From Fomitopsis serialis (Eukaryota; Basidiomycota; Agaricomycetes; Polyporales; Fomitopsidaceae), in the NCBI RefSeq assembly GCF_022376445.1, contig NW_025954996.1:186001-250000 (forward strand): a stretch of DNA of 64,000 bases, written 5' to 3'. Positions 1-11,059 of this stretch are shown one piece after another. Within the stretch, counting starts at the first letter, position 1. Each line of letters begins with the position of its first letter. Under the pieces are notes generated by a model. It was not told the origin of the DNA. It did no database searches and saw nothing but the letters and a program-made list of their open reading frames with translations. The position numbers were made by a program, and so were the translations under genes.

Positions 1-527
1 TGCTTATGACATGGACACTCACGATCCGTCCAGCCTATCCATGTACACCCTACGCACGAAGTCGTCCATCGAGTGAATCATCCTCTCCAGGATGATCGAG
101 CAGTCCTTGTCTGTCGCAAGCTGCTTCTCCTTGCCCTCCATTTCCGTCAAGGCGGCCACGAAGAACAACCGCCTATCTGTTCGCATTTTTGATATGTTAA
201 TTTGAGCACTGCATATAGACTGCAAAACGCACCCTCATTCGGATCGGTGTCCTCGTCTCCGCCCACGTCGGGGCGGCCTTGCTCCTGCCATTCGCGGATC
301 TGCAGGTCCACTGTTCGGAAGTATGCCTTCACCTCCGCGTCGACATATCCAAATGGTGCCTCTTTGTCTGACTCCTCCGCCTGCCTGTGCACAATCCACG
401 ACGGGCCCGCCTGCTGTTCCTCTGGGTCGACCTCCGCCTTAGACTCCTGACGCTCGTGCCGGACGTGGTAGTCGTCTTCCTTCGGCTTTCTATGCTTTTT
501 CCCCCGTTTGCGATTCTCACGAGGCAT
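1..527 (-). CDS. NOP9: Nucleolar pre-rRNA processing protein NOP9, N-terminal part
   Basis: The ATG is at 527, and the first exon runs down to 233. A 56-bp intron (GTGCGT..ACAG, 232-177) is followed by exon 2 (176-23), which ends at a GTGAGT donor at 22, so the gene continues off the left edge. Exon 1 opens with a lysine/arginine-rich, nucleolar-type N-terminus ([14 protein letters not shown]). The segment [16 protein letters not shown] follows, and the join restores [17 protein letters not shown] and then [19 protein letters not shown]. These match the conserved start of NOP9, a Pumilio-repeat RNA-binding protein of the nucleolus needed for 40S subunit maturation. The Pumilio repeats themselves lie mostly outside the window. 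The splice join keeps the frame. Identification is from family knowledge of the N-terminus; function is inferred from the family. Confidence 0.85.
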
Positions 528-1194
528 GATGAAGAGGAATAAGTGCCAGGTCGCAGCTGGTCGCAGCGGCGAAAAGGCGACAAGGCTTGAATGAATTGAG
601 CGCTTGTACGGGAAGCAAAGTGATCGGCGGGAGTTACCTATTCGGGAACGGTGCAGCGCACCGGCTCCGGCCGCGCTTGGCCCACCGAGTCTGAGGAGGA
701 GGAGGAGGAGGGTGGGTCCATTTAGTCATCGGCCGGGAGCGCGGTAGCGCCCAGCAGCATCTTGACGATGACAGCGCTCACTAAGTTACAACACCACTAC
801 CTATAGGACTACTGACTAGACTACGATCTCCAATGTTATGACCCCCCTGTACCCCCGTCCCTGCTTCCATGACCCTCTCGGAGGTCGCCATCTTTCAGCC
901 CTGGCCCTCTAGCTGTACAGCTGGGCGGGTTACTCGGTTAAAACCTGGCAGGAAAATCTGGCAAAACCTCCAGGAGTCAGCTGCGGTCCCCCGACAGTCT
1001 GACATAACTCACCGAGCACCGGGCAAATTCCAGGTGAGCCTCCGCTGTCCACGGTCACCGTTCAAAAGAAGCAGGGGCCGGGGCACAGTCGTTGGATCCG
1101 CCCATTGATTCGACTGAAGTCGTCGTTGCCAGTGTTGTCCCATAAGCAGTAGCGATGATGTAGTCGCACGCGGGGATCACTTGACCAGCTCGCT
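528..1194. other. Non-coding stretch: NOP9 5' flank and probable 3' region of a retroelement
   Basis: No supported gene. A short GGA microsatellite lies at 693-712. The half nearest 1194 is immediately downstream of the reverse transcriptase ORF (read on the minus strand) and probably contains the element's 3' untranslated region. I see no poly-A tail and cannot fix the 3' end or a target-site duplication. Confidence 0.5.
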
Positions 1195-3495
1195 CTATGG
1201 TGGTAGGAGAACAAGCTCCTCCTCGGAGACGACCATCACCGGGACAGACTCGCACCGCTGAAAGACTGAATGTACGTATTCTCCGAACAGAGCCACTGCA
1301 TCTCCGTCTGTCACCAACTCCATTAGGAAGTGTCCTGGTCGGCCCAGAGCCCACTTGACCCGTAGACTCGTACGCGCTCTGAACACCCTTATGAGGAAGG
1401 CGCCCCGTAGGTCTGCTAGCGTGTCATCCGCGCAGGTGAGCAAGACATGTGCTTCGTCCTCCACTGCATTCTTGCGCTTACAGAATCGGCAAATTCTGCG
1501 TTCACGCGGCACTGGTGGGACACGTCGGCGCAGTTGCTCCACCGCAAAAGGATGGTCGGAGGCAACCAGGCGGCATAGGGCGAGACGATGGGTGCGAGTT
1601 GGTACAGAGAGATACGGGCGGCGCTCCATCACCGGCGATCTTGCGGGACGCATCTGCAACACAGCGAGCCGATGGGAGGACCGTATTTCCTCCCGTAGGT
1701 ACGTGTGCATTGCGTCACGCAGTTCCCCAGTGCATTCGGTGACATACTCAATCGTCAGCGGCATCCGTAGGTCGAGCTCGACAGGTACGGGTAGCAGCGC
1801 GAGAGCATGACGGAGGTCCCCGAGCCACGAAGCTGTCCCCTCATGAGCCATAGAGCGAGCTTCAGCCAAGGCTGCAAGAGGTATTGGTGGACGTTGGGAA
1901 AGTAGATATAGAAGGTATCGCAAGGCCAACGACAAGCGGCGATACCGGATTGGCCACAAGCCCGTCTCTGTGTAGAGTACAGCGGAGATGGCCCGTGGGT
2001 TGAGGCCCATGACTCGCCGCAGATAGACGTGTTGCACTGAGGCAAGCTGCGCGAGTGGGGCCATTCGCACGTCCAGTGCCACCTCGCATCCGGAGATCAG
2101 GTGAGGATCAACATGTGTCTGGTACAATGTTAGTGCCGCCCAGGGCGGCAGTTCCGTCACGTAGGACTCGACTGATAGACACGCATTCGCAATTCTCCTG
2201 GCCACGGAAGCCTTACGTTCGTTATGCGGTGCAAATATATCCTTCGGCTCCGACGAGAATAGCAGCCCGACATACGTGTAAGATTGCACGACCTCGATGA
2301 GCTTCCCATTCACGGTCATTTGCAGCTCCAATGTCGTTGGTTGGAGCCTCGCGTTGAACACCATGACCTGTGTTTTTGTCGCATTGATCGTGGCGAAGTT
2401 GATCGAGCACCACGCCGCGAGGTCATTGAGTTTCTGCTGGACAGCAGATGCAGACGTCGAGAAGATGACAATGTCGTCTGCCTGCTCGAGGTGCGAGACA
2501 GCCATGCCTCCGAGTACAATGTCGTCTGGGTGGGGGCGCATCACAAGGTCCGCGAGGAACAGATTCCATAGGATAGGCGAAGCAGGATCTCCAATCAGTA
2601 TTCCAGCGAGCGCACAGAACCTGTCTGAGAAGTCGCCGGCGAACTTGACAACATACTCCAAGCGGGAGTAGAGGGCTCTCAGCCAGTCAAACAAGGGGCC
2701 TCGGCATCCGGTGGCGTACAGTTTAGCCCATAGTGTAGGTTGATCGACGGAGGGGAAGGCATTGGAGAGGTCCACGAACGCGACATACAAGGGTTTTCCC
2801 ATTTTACGGGCCTTCTCGATTGCCGCCCGCAGTACGAAACTGTTGTTGTTGGTACGCCTCCCTGCACGAAATCCGTTCTGCGTCATCGGCAGCTTCCCGG
2901 TCTCCTCAGCCCATCCTCGTAGCCGCCGTTCGACCATCAAGGTAAGCATTTTGAGCAAGCAGCTCTCCAGCCCCACAGCTCGATAGTTCGTTGCATCCCC
3001 GAGGTCTTTTCCGCGCTTTCCAATGCCAGTGAGGGATGCGGTCAGCCATGCGGTAGGGACATCGCGCGAATCCACACAGCTCTGGAATAACCGCTGAAGT
3101 TCCTCGTTAGGGATGCGCAGTACGCGCTCGTACGACACGCGGTCGGGACCAACAGCAGACGACATGGAGTGCTTCCTAATGTGCTCTTTTGCATCTGCGA
3201 CCTCCTCGATGGTCCACGGCCGCGCGAAATACCCCTGCGCGCTTTCGTCCACTGTTACTGAGGGCAGATATCGCATCCATTGGCGGTTAACACCTAGTCT
3301 CGCAGCGTTGAAAAGCTCTGGCACTTCCGTGGGCGGGTTCATTCGTGGCTCGAAGGCGGCCTGGAGCTCCACCGCCGACACCCTGGGCGGACGAGGTTTG
3401 GGGTCAACCATCCCCCGGTAAGCCTCCCAGAAGCTCGCATCAGGCTTCCCCGGCGACAGCAATTCCTTGATGTGTTTCTCTCGTAGGTTGCTCAC
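1195..3495 (-). mobile_element. Non-LTR retroelement reverse transcriptase ORF, 5'-truncated
   Basis: An uninterrupted 766-codon reading frame with no introns, unlike the neighbouring host genes. It contains a reverse transcriptase domain in order: NYRAVGLESCLLKMLTLMVE (palm entry), QNGFRAGRRTNNNSFVL, the first catalytic aspartate region YVAFVDLSNAFPSVD, GILIGDPASPILWN, and the catalytic box as QADD, where most families have YADD or FADD. Near the C-terminus there is a CCHC zinc motif (CRFC..HVLLTC, CX2CX10HX4C), as in zf-RVT type LINE proteins. The frame is open upstream only to an in-frame TAA at 3523-3525. The nominal first codon is GTG and the first in-frame ATG is at residue 29, so an endonuclease-bearing 5' part is probably missing. 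The intact frame suggests recent insertion or a domesticated RT; I favour a truncated LINE copy. Confidence 0.88.
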
Positions 3496-4160
3496 TGAAG
3501 TCGCTAACCAACTCCGGGACGCTTAAATTCTTTGAACGTGGTATTACTACATACCCACAGCCTGTGCGATGCTATACCAGGAGTAAAGTGTACACAATCT
3601 ACTCTGGCACCATCTGTGGTCTACGAATGACCGACTGTTCGCGATCTCAGCTCAACATGACCTTCACTCATCAGCGTTGCCGGCCTGATGTTTTGAGGCT
3701 AAGTCGGGTGGCCATTCATAATGCAGTCATTAGGAAACATGACTCACGTTCGATTGGCAGTACGCCCATGCGAAACGAAATTAAGGTATGTGGAACCGGG
3801 ATATTGATGCTGGCCAGGTACCTATGTATTTGCGGACAGTTTCTCATTTTCTTCACGATACAGTGTATCGTCTTGCCTGTCGAGCCTCTCATTTCGACAT
3901 CACAGGTCATCGTGCACGGCCCGATATGGCAGGTGTACTCATTTGTTAGCCCTGCGATCGCAGTCACCAGCCGCAGAGGCTGACTGCCGTTTACGCTGGC
4001 TGCCTGCAGTCAGCCATAGAGGCTGTCCTTGCAGAAGTCATGCAGCACCTCGTCGTCAGCCTCCCACATTTTCCATAAAACCCCGCGGCAAACGCGTCGT
4101 TATGCACAGTTAATCTCGCCTCCGTTCCACAGCCATCGCCCATCGCATACACCGTCAACC
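3496..4160. other. Intergenic region without recognised gene
   Basis: A 139-codon open frame exists on the plus strand (3564-3983), but it shows no recognisable domain and no coding-like composition. Short direct copies of CAGAGGCTG or TAGAGGCTG, with CAGTCAGC nearby, lie around 3970-4025. The last part is presumably the promoter of the gene starting at 4161. Confidence 0.4.
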
Positions 4161-5407
4161 ATGGATTCCTTTGAGTCCTTCCTGCACCTGCTCATTGGCT
4201 TCCTCCTCCTCGGTGTCCTCATTGACATTGGGGAGACGGTCGCCTGTCTCGTACGCGCTACACTGGGCGTCCTCTTCGCCCACTTGGTCTCCCTCACCTT
4301 CAGCGACGTCTTGTCTGTCCTCTCATGCATCGCCCTGGAAACTTACGCGGTTCGGTCCGCGCTCACTCCACCCTCGATGGTTCCCAAGGACATCCCTCAC
4401 GTCGTCTTCTACGAAGGTCCTTCGCGTTGCCCGCAGACGTCCGACCAAACCAAGGTACGCCTTTGGGCCAGTTCCTATGCATGCCATACGACGCCGCTTA
4501 CACTTTCGCGTAGGCACTGATCAACGTCCTTGCTGTCATGTCTCTCGTCAGCACTGCCGTGGGCTCCGAGACCGACGTCGGGTCCAACGTCGGTCCCATT
4601 CTCGTCCCGATTGCAGTTGTTCGGTATTTCAACCTGGAGGTCGGCCTTGTTTCGCATAAGGACACACTCTTGCCCGTTTACATCCATGCCCTCACCTTCG
4701 CGCCCCCGCTTATCCGTGCTCCGTCTCTGTACTTGGCACACGAGCTCTCACTCGAAGTCACACGGCAGCAGTACAATGTCTCCCCCTCCCACTCGCTCGA
4801 CGTCAGCCTCCGGGAAGTTTGCGACGGTCTTGAACTCGCTCCGCTCAATATCACAGTCAAACCCGTCCTCCGCCCGCACCGCCTTCCATTCGATGTCAGC
4901 GACCTCTTCCGTGGCCAGCCCCTCCCAGTGCCGTCCAAGGAGGATCTCGAGTTCTGGCATGGCGGACGCCCACGCACAGGCGATGCCGACGAGCCTCTAC
5001 GCGCTCGGATTGATGTGGGCGACCTCAACACGGCTTGCATCTCCGCTCGCAGCGTCCCTGCCTCGACCCTGTTCCCCAGCGTCTCCGAGGGTCACATCGG
5101 TCTGCGCCCGCAGCGCGAGCTGCCTCCTCGTCCGTTCGTCCCTGCCCTTCCTGTCCCCGCCGCCCCGGCTCCGGCTCCCGAGGTCTTGCACGTCGCTGCT
5201 CCTCGTAAGCGTGCAAGCGTCCGCCGCACCCTGCTCAAGCCGCCGCGCGTTGCGACGCCCCGTCAGTTCCGGACGGGCGCCACCGTGACCGCACATATGG
5301 GTGCCCGGGGCAACTTCAAGTGGAGTATGGAGTCTGGGGTTTCGCTCATGGAGGCGTTGGGCGTGGGCTCCGTCAAGCTCGGCGTCGTGTACTCTCTGCC
5401 ACAGTGA
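4161..5407 (+). CDS. Hypothetical membrane protein, 395 aa
   Basis: Two exons, 4161-4454 and 4514-5407, with an intron GTACGC..GCGTAG. The join is in frame and gives 395 residues. The first 150 residues are strongly hydrophobic, with about four candidate membrane segments: around LLIGFLLLGVLIDIG, ATLGVLFAHLVSL, ALINVLAVMSLV and VGPILVPIAVV. The rest is hydrophilic and becomes a proline/alanine-rich stretch (PALPVPAAPAPAPEV), followed by a basic segment (PRKRASVRRTLLKPPR) and a short hydrophobic tail. I do not recognise the family. The intron and uniform composition support a real gene. A fungal lineage-specific membrane protein is the most that can be said. Confidence 0.6.
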
Positions 5408-5993
5408 GCATGCGCACGACGGCGCTGCCTAGCTCGGCTCGGCTTTCGAGCGGAAAGCTTGGAAGCGTGCTCCCACCTTCGACTTAAAGAGCATATGGAC
5501 ATGTTGGAGGGTGGATCATCCCTGTGGGTAATATCTTGTGTACAGTATCATATATTACGGGATCTCAGCCAGGACCTCCAGTTGTATAGTAGAGCCGCAC
5601 AGATCCCGGCACAGATGACTTCCTAATATTCGCATAACTGTAGCAATGGTACATATGGCATGAACACCATCGTGACGAACTCGAGAGCGCTGCGGTGATC
5701 AGTCCTCATGATCAGCAGTCAATCATCGAGACATGCACCGTGCGGCCGCGAGTCCCGTCATCGGCCTCAATACGGCTCGCGTCCGCGATTTTCACGGCGG
5801 AAGACATGCTGGCACATCTCCATATCAAAGTACTCAGACGACACAAAAGGCCTAGCCAAGGAATCGGTGTATGTGTGTCCGTGATCAAGTGCATAATTTC
5901 ACGGCGGCACGACGTAGACAACATATAGTACAACTTGAAACACTGGCAGGTACCCATCGGACACGCATTACTTGTGAGGAACAGGCAACCGCT
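5408..5993. other. Intergenic; 3' flank shared by FunK1 copies
   Basis: No gene seen. The motif GGCACGACGTAGACAACA near 5905-5922 recurs at about 7669 and, inverted, at about 18615. The 3' flank of the kinase unit was therefore duplicated along with the coding part. Confidence 0.5.
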
Positions 5994-7047
5994 CTACACG
6001 TCCTCCGGCACCCCAAGAATCTCCATGAATTTGCTGTACGTGACCATCTGATCCCTTCTCTCTCGATCTCCTCAACCTTAGCCCCACCGTCGTCGTCAGA
6101 ACCGTCATACTCGTCGATGAAAGCGAGACGCTTGATATTGTCCATGCGATGCTCAACGTCCCCAAAAAGGGTCAGTAAACGCGTCAGGAAGGTGCGTTTC
6201 TTCAGCAACGGCTTGAAGTCTTCGTGCGCCTTGGAAAACACTTCCTTGATTTCCGTTGCATCCATAAGGAATTTGCGCTTGCTGTCCCCAACAGCGACGA
6301 GTGAGCTGTGTTGCCATTGCACGATGTGCCCGAACTTCTGCGTCACCGGATCGTAAGCAGCGGTGGCGTACACGTATACGTAGAAGAACGACTCTAGGTC
6401 GTGGCGATACTTATGAGCTGGGGGGAGGCCCGAGCGCAGGAGGTCCAAGGCCATGAATGGCCCTGTACCGGTGCGATACCGCGGGGTTTGCTCAGGCATG
6501 AGCTGCGATGTCGTGGCGGTGGACTCCTGTCCGGTGTTGACCCCACTCTTGAGTTGACTCCTGAGCTGCTCCGACGGTTGCCCAGCCTGTTTGCTTGTAC
6601 TTGCGCTTGCTGGCGTCGCAGCGGCCGGATCGTCCGAAGGTCGGATAGACAGACGTTCATCATTGCTGTGATCCTCGGCGAGGTCCAAATCGCAAAGAAC
6701 GCCAATGATTTCTCCGTCCCGCATGGACCACATGATGTTATTCACGCTGATGTCGCGATGAAGTATCTTGAACGTCTTGTACACCCAGTAGTGAGCTGAA
6801 GATATCATCAGAGAGCGACTACGGTCGCACTTGGTCATTACGTACCGCGAACGACATGGACAAACACAGTATGAAACCCCTTGGTGGATCCGATGGTTTC
6901 CAGACGCTCGTACCGCTTGAATATCAGAGTACGACAAACCCGAAGATCCTGTTCCTCGGGGACAACACCCATCGCAAGATGAGGTAGCCCATTTCTTCGA
7001 TACTCTTCGTCACCGAGCACTTGAGGTCCACGTGGTCCAAGTACTTC
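5994..7047 (-). pseudogene. FunK1 kinase copy 1, N-terminally deleted and frameshifted
   Basis: Kinase C-lobe on the minus strand: ILHRDISVNNIMW (HRD catalytic loop), VLCDLDLAED (DFG position), then PRYRTGTGPFMALDLLRSG and WQHSSLVAVGDSKRKFL. It closely follows copy 2 at 7747-10514. At about 6050 a single base is missing compared with copy 2, so the conserved ending changes frame; the expected stop at 5994 is then out of frame. Upstream, homology to the kinase stops near 7047 inside the segment before the N-lobe. Homology to the region 5' of copy 2's start codon begins there directly, so about 3.5 kb is missing compared with copy 2. A dead copy, unless the deletion is an assembly artefact. Confidence 0.8.
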
Positions 7048-7467
7048 ACTGGCAAGGGGGGATGCGAATGGGAGCAGTCGACAACATTGGAACTCAGACG
7101 AGTTCATGTTTATATCAACGCCTACGCGTGGTCTCGGATCTACTCGTGGACAGTAAATTCCAAAGTCAGCGACAAGGACCGTGGACGTTCGAGCTAAGGT
7201 AAGATTGCCATATTGGGAGGATAATGTGGTCGCGCAAAACACGCTTCTTGCAAAGCTCCCCACTGTAATTTTCTGCGGGATGTAAGCCAGACATATGCCG
7301 GTGCGGGCGATGCATCAGATACCGGTCACGTCGCGGAGGCGACTCCAGCAGACTGTGGCTCACGGAAACACCTCAGTCCAACCTGAGTCTGAGGATTCAA
7401 GTTCACCTCCGAGCGTCTCGCAGCGTAAGTCAGAATCTCAGATATGCATCACGTGCACACAGGCATG
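7048..7467 (-). repeat. Duplicated 5' flank of the FunK1 unit
   Basis: This stretch is a diverged copy of 10620-11059 (and of 15241-15680 inverted). Shared runs include CGAGTTCATGTTTATATC, GGTCGCGCAAAACACGCTTC and CAGATATGCATCACGTGC. All copies end at the same point, after CACACAGGC, which marks one edge of the duplicated unit. There is no coding evidence. Confidence 0.7.
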
Positions 7468-7514
7468 CCGCCTGGGACTGAGGCCTTACCAAATACAGTG
7501 GGTCATGTCATTAG

Positions 7515-7680
7515 AACAAAAGTTTGCATATGGATTGAAACACGAACCGGTCGAACACGCGTGAGTTGCGAGAAAAAGGCAGTGACTTTACACGTTCTCA
7601 GATGCCCCGAGGATCTGCATAAACGTACTGTACATGACCATCCGATCAGCCCTCAACATATACATCGGCACGACGTAGAC
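7515..7680 (-). pseudogene. Remnant of a FunK1 gene 3' end
   Basis: The sequence resembles the 3' end and 3' flank of the copy at 19334-20492: a GGATTGAAACA(C/A)GAACC run, then GTGAGTTGCGAG, then a decayed version of the final exon end. Only about 165 bp remain. It separates copy 1 from copy 2, which suggests repeated tandem insertion and loss of kinase units. Confidence 0.5.
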
Positions 7681-7746
7681 AACAAGTAAATAGTGCAAAT
7701 AGGAATCCATCCAACACGCTGCGAGGAACACTGGCAGGCAGCGACT

Positions 7747-10514
7747 CTACACGTCCTCCGGTGACCCAAGAATCTCCATGAACGCACTGTACGTGACCAT
7801 CGCATCCCTTTCCCTCTCGATCTCCTCAACCTCAGCCCTAACGCCATCGGTTGGACCGACCAACATAATGTCGGCCATGATGTCCTCAATCTCGTCCATG
7901 CGAGACTCAAGATCCCCAAAAAGTGTCAGAAACTGCATCAGGAAAGTGCCTTTCTTCAGCAACGGCTTGAAGTCTTCGTGCGCCTTGGAAAACACTTCCT
8001 TGATTTCCGTTGCATCCATAAGAAATTTGCGCTTGCTGTCCCCAATGGCGACGAGCGAGCTGTGTTGCCATTGCGCGATGTACCCGAATCTCTTCTTCAC
8101 CGGATCGTACGCAGCGGCGGTGTACGCGTATATGTAGAAGAATGACTCTAGGTCGTGGCGATACTTATGAATTGGAGGGAGGCCCGAGCGCAGGAGGTCC
8201 AAGGCCATGAACGGCCCTGTACCGGTACGATACCGCGGGGTTTGCTCAGGCATGAGCTGGGATGTCGCGGCCGCGGGCTCCTGTCCGCTGTTGACCCGAC
8301 TCTTCAGTTGACTCTTGAGCTGCTCCGACGGTTGCCCGGCCTGTTTGCTTGTACTTGTGCTTGCTGGCGTCGCGGCGGCCTCGTCCGAAGGTCGGATAGA
8401 CAGATGGTCGCCATTGCTGTGATCCTCGGCGAGGTCCCAATCGCAAAGAACGCCAATGATCTCTCCGTCCCGCATGAACCACATGATATTGTTCGTGCTG
8501 ATGTCGCGATGAAGTATCCTTGACGTCTCGTACACCCAGTAGTGAGCTGGAGATATCGTCAGACAGTGACCACACTCATACTAGGTTATCACGTACCGCG
8601 AACGACATGGACGAACACAGTATGAAACCCCTTCTGGGAGCCGATGGTTTCCAGACGTTCGTACCGCCTGAGGATCAGAGTACGGCAAACCCGAAGATCC
8701 TGTTCCTCGGGGACAACACCCATCGCAACACGAGGTAGACCCATTTCTTCGATACTCTTCGTCACCGAGCACTTGAGGTCCACGACGTGATCCAAGTACT
8801 TCTCCTTCCCCTTCTCAACCAGACACTGGCGGACAGCACGGATCATCTTGTCTTCCGCCTGACGAGACTTGTGCGGCCACGCCACCTTTGCAACGAGCGG
8901 TTCGTCCTTGAGCTTCTCTGCCGCCTTAGACTCGTCGCCTTGCTCCGCTTTCACGGGGATAACGGTAGTCCCGCGTCCGATGAGGCCGAACTCGGTGTAT
9001 ACAGCGCGAGGGTCCGCCTTGGTGACATCAACGTCGAAGACAAACTCTTCCATGCCCTGCTCCTCTTGCACGTCCAATCGAATCTTCGCCCCCACGTAAC
9101 CCGTCCGTGAAGAGAAGACGACAGCATCCTTGTGTCGGAAGTGAAGAGCTGGATGAATCCCCAGATCGTGCACACCGGCAGCCCCTGTAGCAGCCACAAT
9201 CAACAGGAACAGTGCGGCGTCGTCCTGCAGGAAATCGATCTCCTTGGTGAAGATGAGACCCATGCGATCACCATAGACGAGTCGCATCTTCGTCTCCTCG
9301 ATCAACCAGCCGACTGCGTACGATCGTACGTTGGACGACATGATCTGGTTGACGTACTTGACGACTTGCACTTCCTTCGGACTCATGGGAGGGGTTCTGC
9401 GGGACGGAAGAGGCAGTACAGACGCAGTACGCGCGCGCTTTGAATCGGGTGCCGAACCCTCCTCCTTCCCTCGCTTTCGTTTGCTCGCGGATCCAGAGGC
9501 GGCACCTTGCTGCTCTTCCGAATCGCTCATGCCCTGTTCTTCGTCCGCGTCAGCTCCACCCTCGTCAGCGTCGCCCAGACCCTCCTCATCTTCGGCATGG
9601 TCGGAGTCAGCGTCCAACTACATCAAGTGCGTCAGCCGGTGGCAGCCTACAGAAAGCAAATCACGAACGAATGCGGAGAACACGCCATCTTCACAACCGA
9701 TGAGCATGTCTCTAAGCGTCTCCTCGATGGTCTCCGCGTTTGTCTTCTGGACTTCTACGGGAACGAGCTCCCACTCCCAGACAGGCTTGCCCTTGACGGT
9801 ACTGTAGGTAAGGTCTGGCTTTTCACCTAGCTTGTGCTTGCTCTTCGTCACGATATGACCACGAGTACGGAGGCGACCCGGGTAGGTGCGCAAAGGCGGG
9901 AGTGCAGGCTTGGACCCGGCCTGACCTTCGCTGTCGGCCACATCGTGACGGTGTCTCATCACGGCCGAGCACCGCGTCGTGGCAGCCGCGCGCAGCGTTT
10001 TATCGGCTGCCTTGTCTTCGTCGCTCTTGGGTGTTTCGTCGTCGGGGAGCGGTCCGTACAGTTGGCACAACAAGCCGTTGGCCAGGTTGTTGAACGGCGT
10101 ATAGATCGATAACTCCTTGCCCACCCGGTAGGCTTTGATGTCGGCATTTCCCAAGGAGTATTGCTGCGTGTGCTCTTCATTGTTGTCGCGATACGGAGTG
10201 GGGTGTATGTCACTCCAGCCGAAGCGGAAGACAGCGCGTACAAAGTCCTCCACGTCGACGTTCCGGCGGATCTTGTCCGTGTATTCGCGGTGGATCAACG
10301 CTACGTGGTGCTTCGTCAGGGCGGAGCCCTTTGGATCCTGGATACTGCTGATAGCGCTCGGTTGCAATGGTGTCGAATGTATCTTAGCTAAAATACACAT
10401 GGTCAACGTCAAAGTAGGCATTCCTAACCGTCTCTTTCACTTACGTTCTGCCTGCCCTCGGGGCGGCGTACGCGGCGCAGAAGGACCAGGCGGCGCGGAC
10501 TTCGTGGTGTTCAT
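7747..10514 (-). CDS. FunK1 fungal protein kinase, full-length (left palindrome copy)
   Basis: Inferred exons (minus): 10514-10445, 10387-9684, 9617-8597 and 8546-7747, together 865 codons in a continuous frame. The intron at 9683-9618 is the least certain; a 33-bp alternative would also keep frame. Domains: an N-terminal FunK1 region (TDKIRRNVDVEDFVRAVF); an acidic stretch with a basic nuclear-localisation-like segment (SKRKRGKEEG..DSKRART, around 310-330); a middle domain ending YGDRMGL; a kinase N-lobe with candidate ATP lysine in PLVAKVAWP; HRD at D613 (LHRDISTNNIMW); and DWDLAED at 634-640. FunK1 (PF17667) kinases are greatly expanded in multicellular basidiomycetes; substrates are unknown. 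Nearly the whole gene lies inside the left inverted-repeat arm and is identical to the right copy as far as position 8031. Catalytic residues look intact. Confidence 0.85.
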
Positions 10515-11059
10515 CTCGCCGTAGATAGCAGAGCAACCTGCAGATTCAGATAGTACTACGAAGAAAGCTCGAGGGTGATATGGCGACTCTCTGCGGAGGC
10601 AGAGTGGGGGCAGGGAGCCTGCAGATGGGAGCAGTCGACGACATTGCAACTCAGGCGAGTTCATGTTTATATCAACGCCTGCGCGTGGTCTCGGATCTAC
10701 CCGTGGACAGGAAATTCCAAAGTCAGCGACGAGGACCGTGAGTCAAGAAGAACAACGCACCGTGCCGTGGACGTTCAAGTTAAGGCAAGATTGCCATATC
10801 GGGAGGACAATGGGACTGATGGGCACGTGGTCGCGCAAAACACGCTTCTTGCAAGGCTCCCCAGTATGATTTCTGCGGAATAACTGGCAGAGACCGGTGC
10901 GGGCGATGCATCAAATAACGGTAACATCGCGGAGAGGACTCCTGCAGACTGTGGCGTACGGAGCCTCAGTCGACAGTTTGTGTTTGAGGATTCTTCACCT
11001 CCGGGCGTCTCGCAGCGTAAGTCAGAATCTCAGATATGCATCACGTGCACACAGGCAGC
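8031..11059. repeat. Left arm of a perfect 3,029-bp inverted repeat
   Basis: Every left coordinate x pairs with right coordinate 26300 minus x (15241-18269). All open frames on both strands have identical translations in the two arms, and the edges were compared base by base, with no indel. Identity ends at 11059/15241 on the inside, abruptly and into unrelated sequence. On the outside it ends at 8031/18269, within kinase coding sequence that stays homologous but diverged. The arm carries most of the FunK1 gene plus about 545 bp of its 5' flank. Confidence 0.93.

Noticed and set aside
1055..2089. Several 75-150 codon open frames overlapping the reverse transcriptase on both strands
   Set aside because: They lie inside the long, domain-bearing frame and show no domain of their own.
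3564..3983. 139-codon plus-strand open frame
   Set aside because: No domain, no exon partner, no coding-like bias; kept only as intergenic.
9331..9807. 158-codon serine-rich frame antisense to the FunK1 gene (mirrored at 16493-16969)
   Set aside because: Shadow of the acidic kinase linker; duplicated only because the palindrome duplicates everything.
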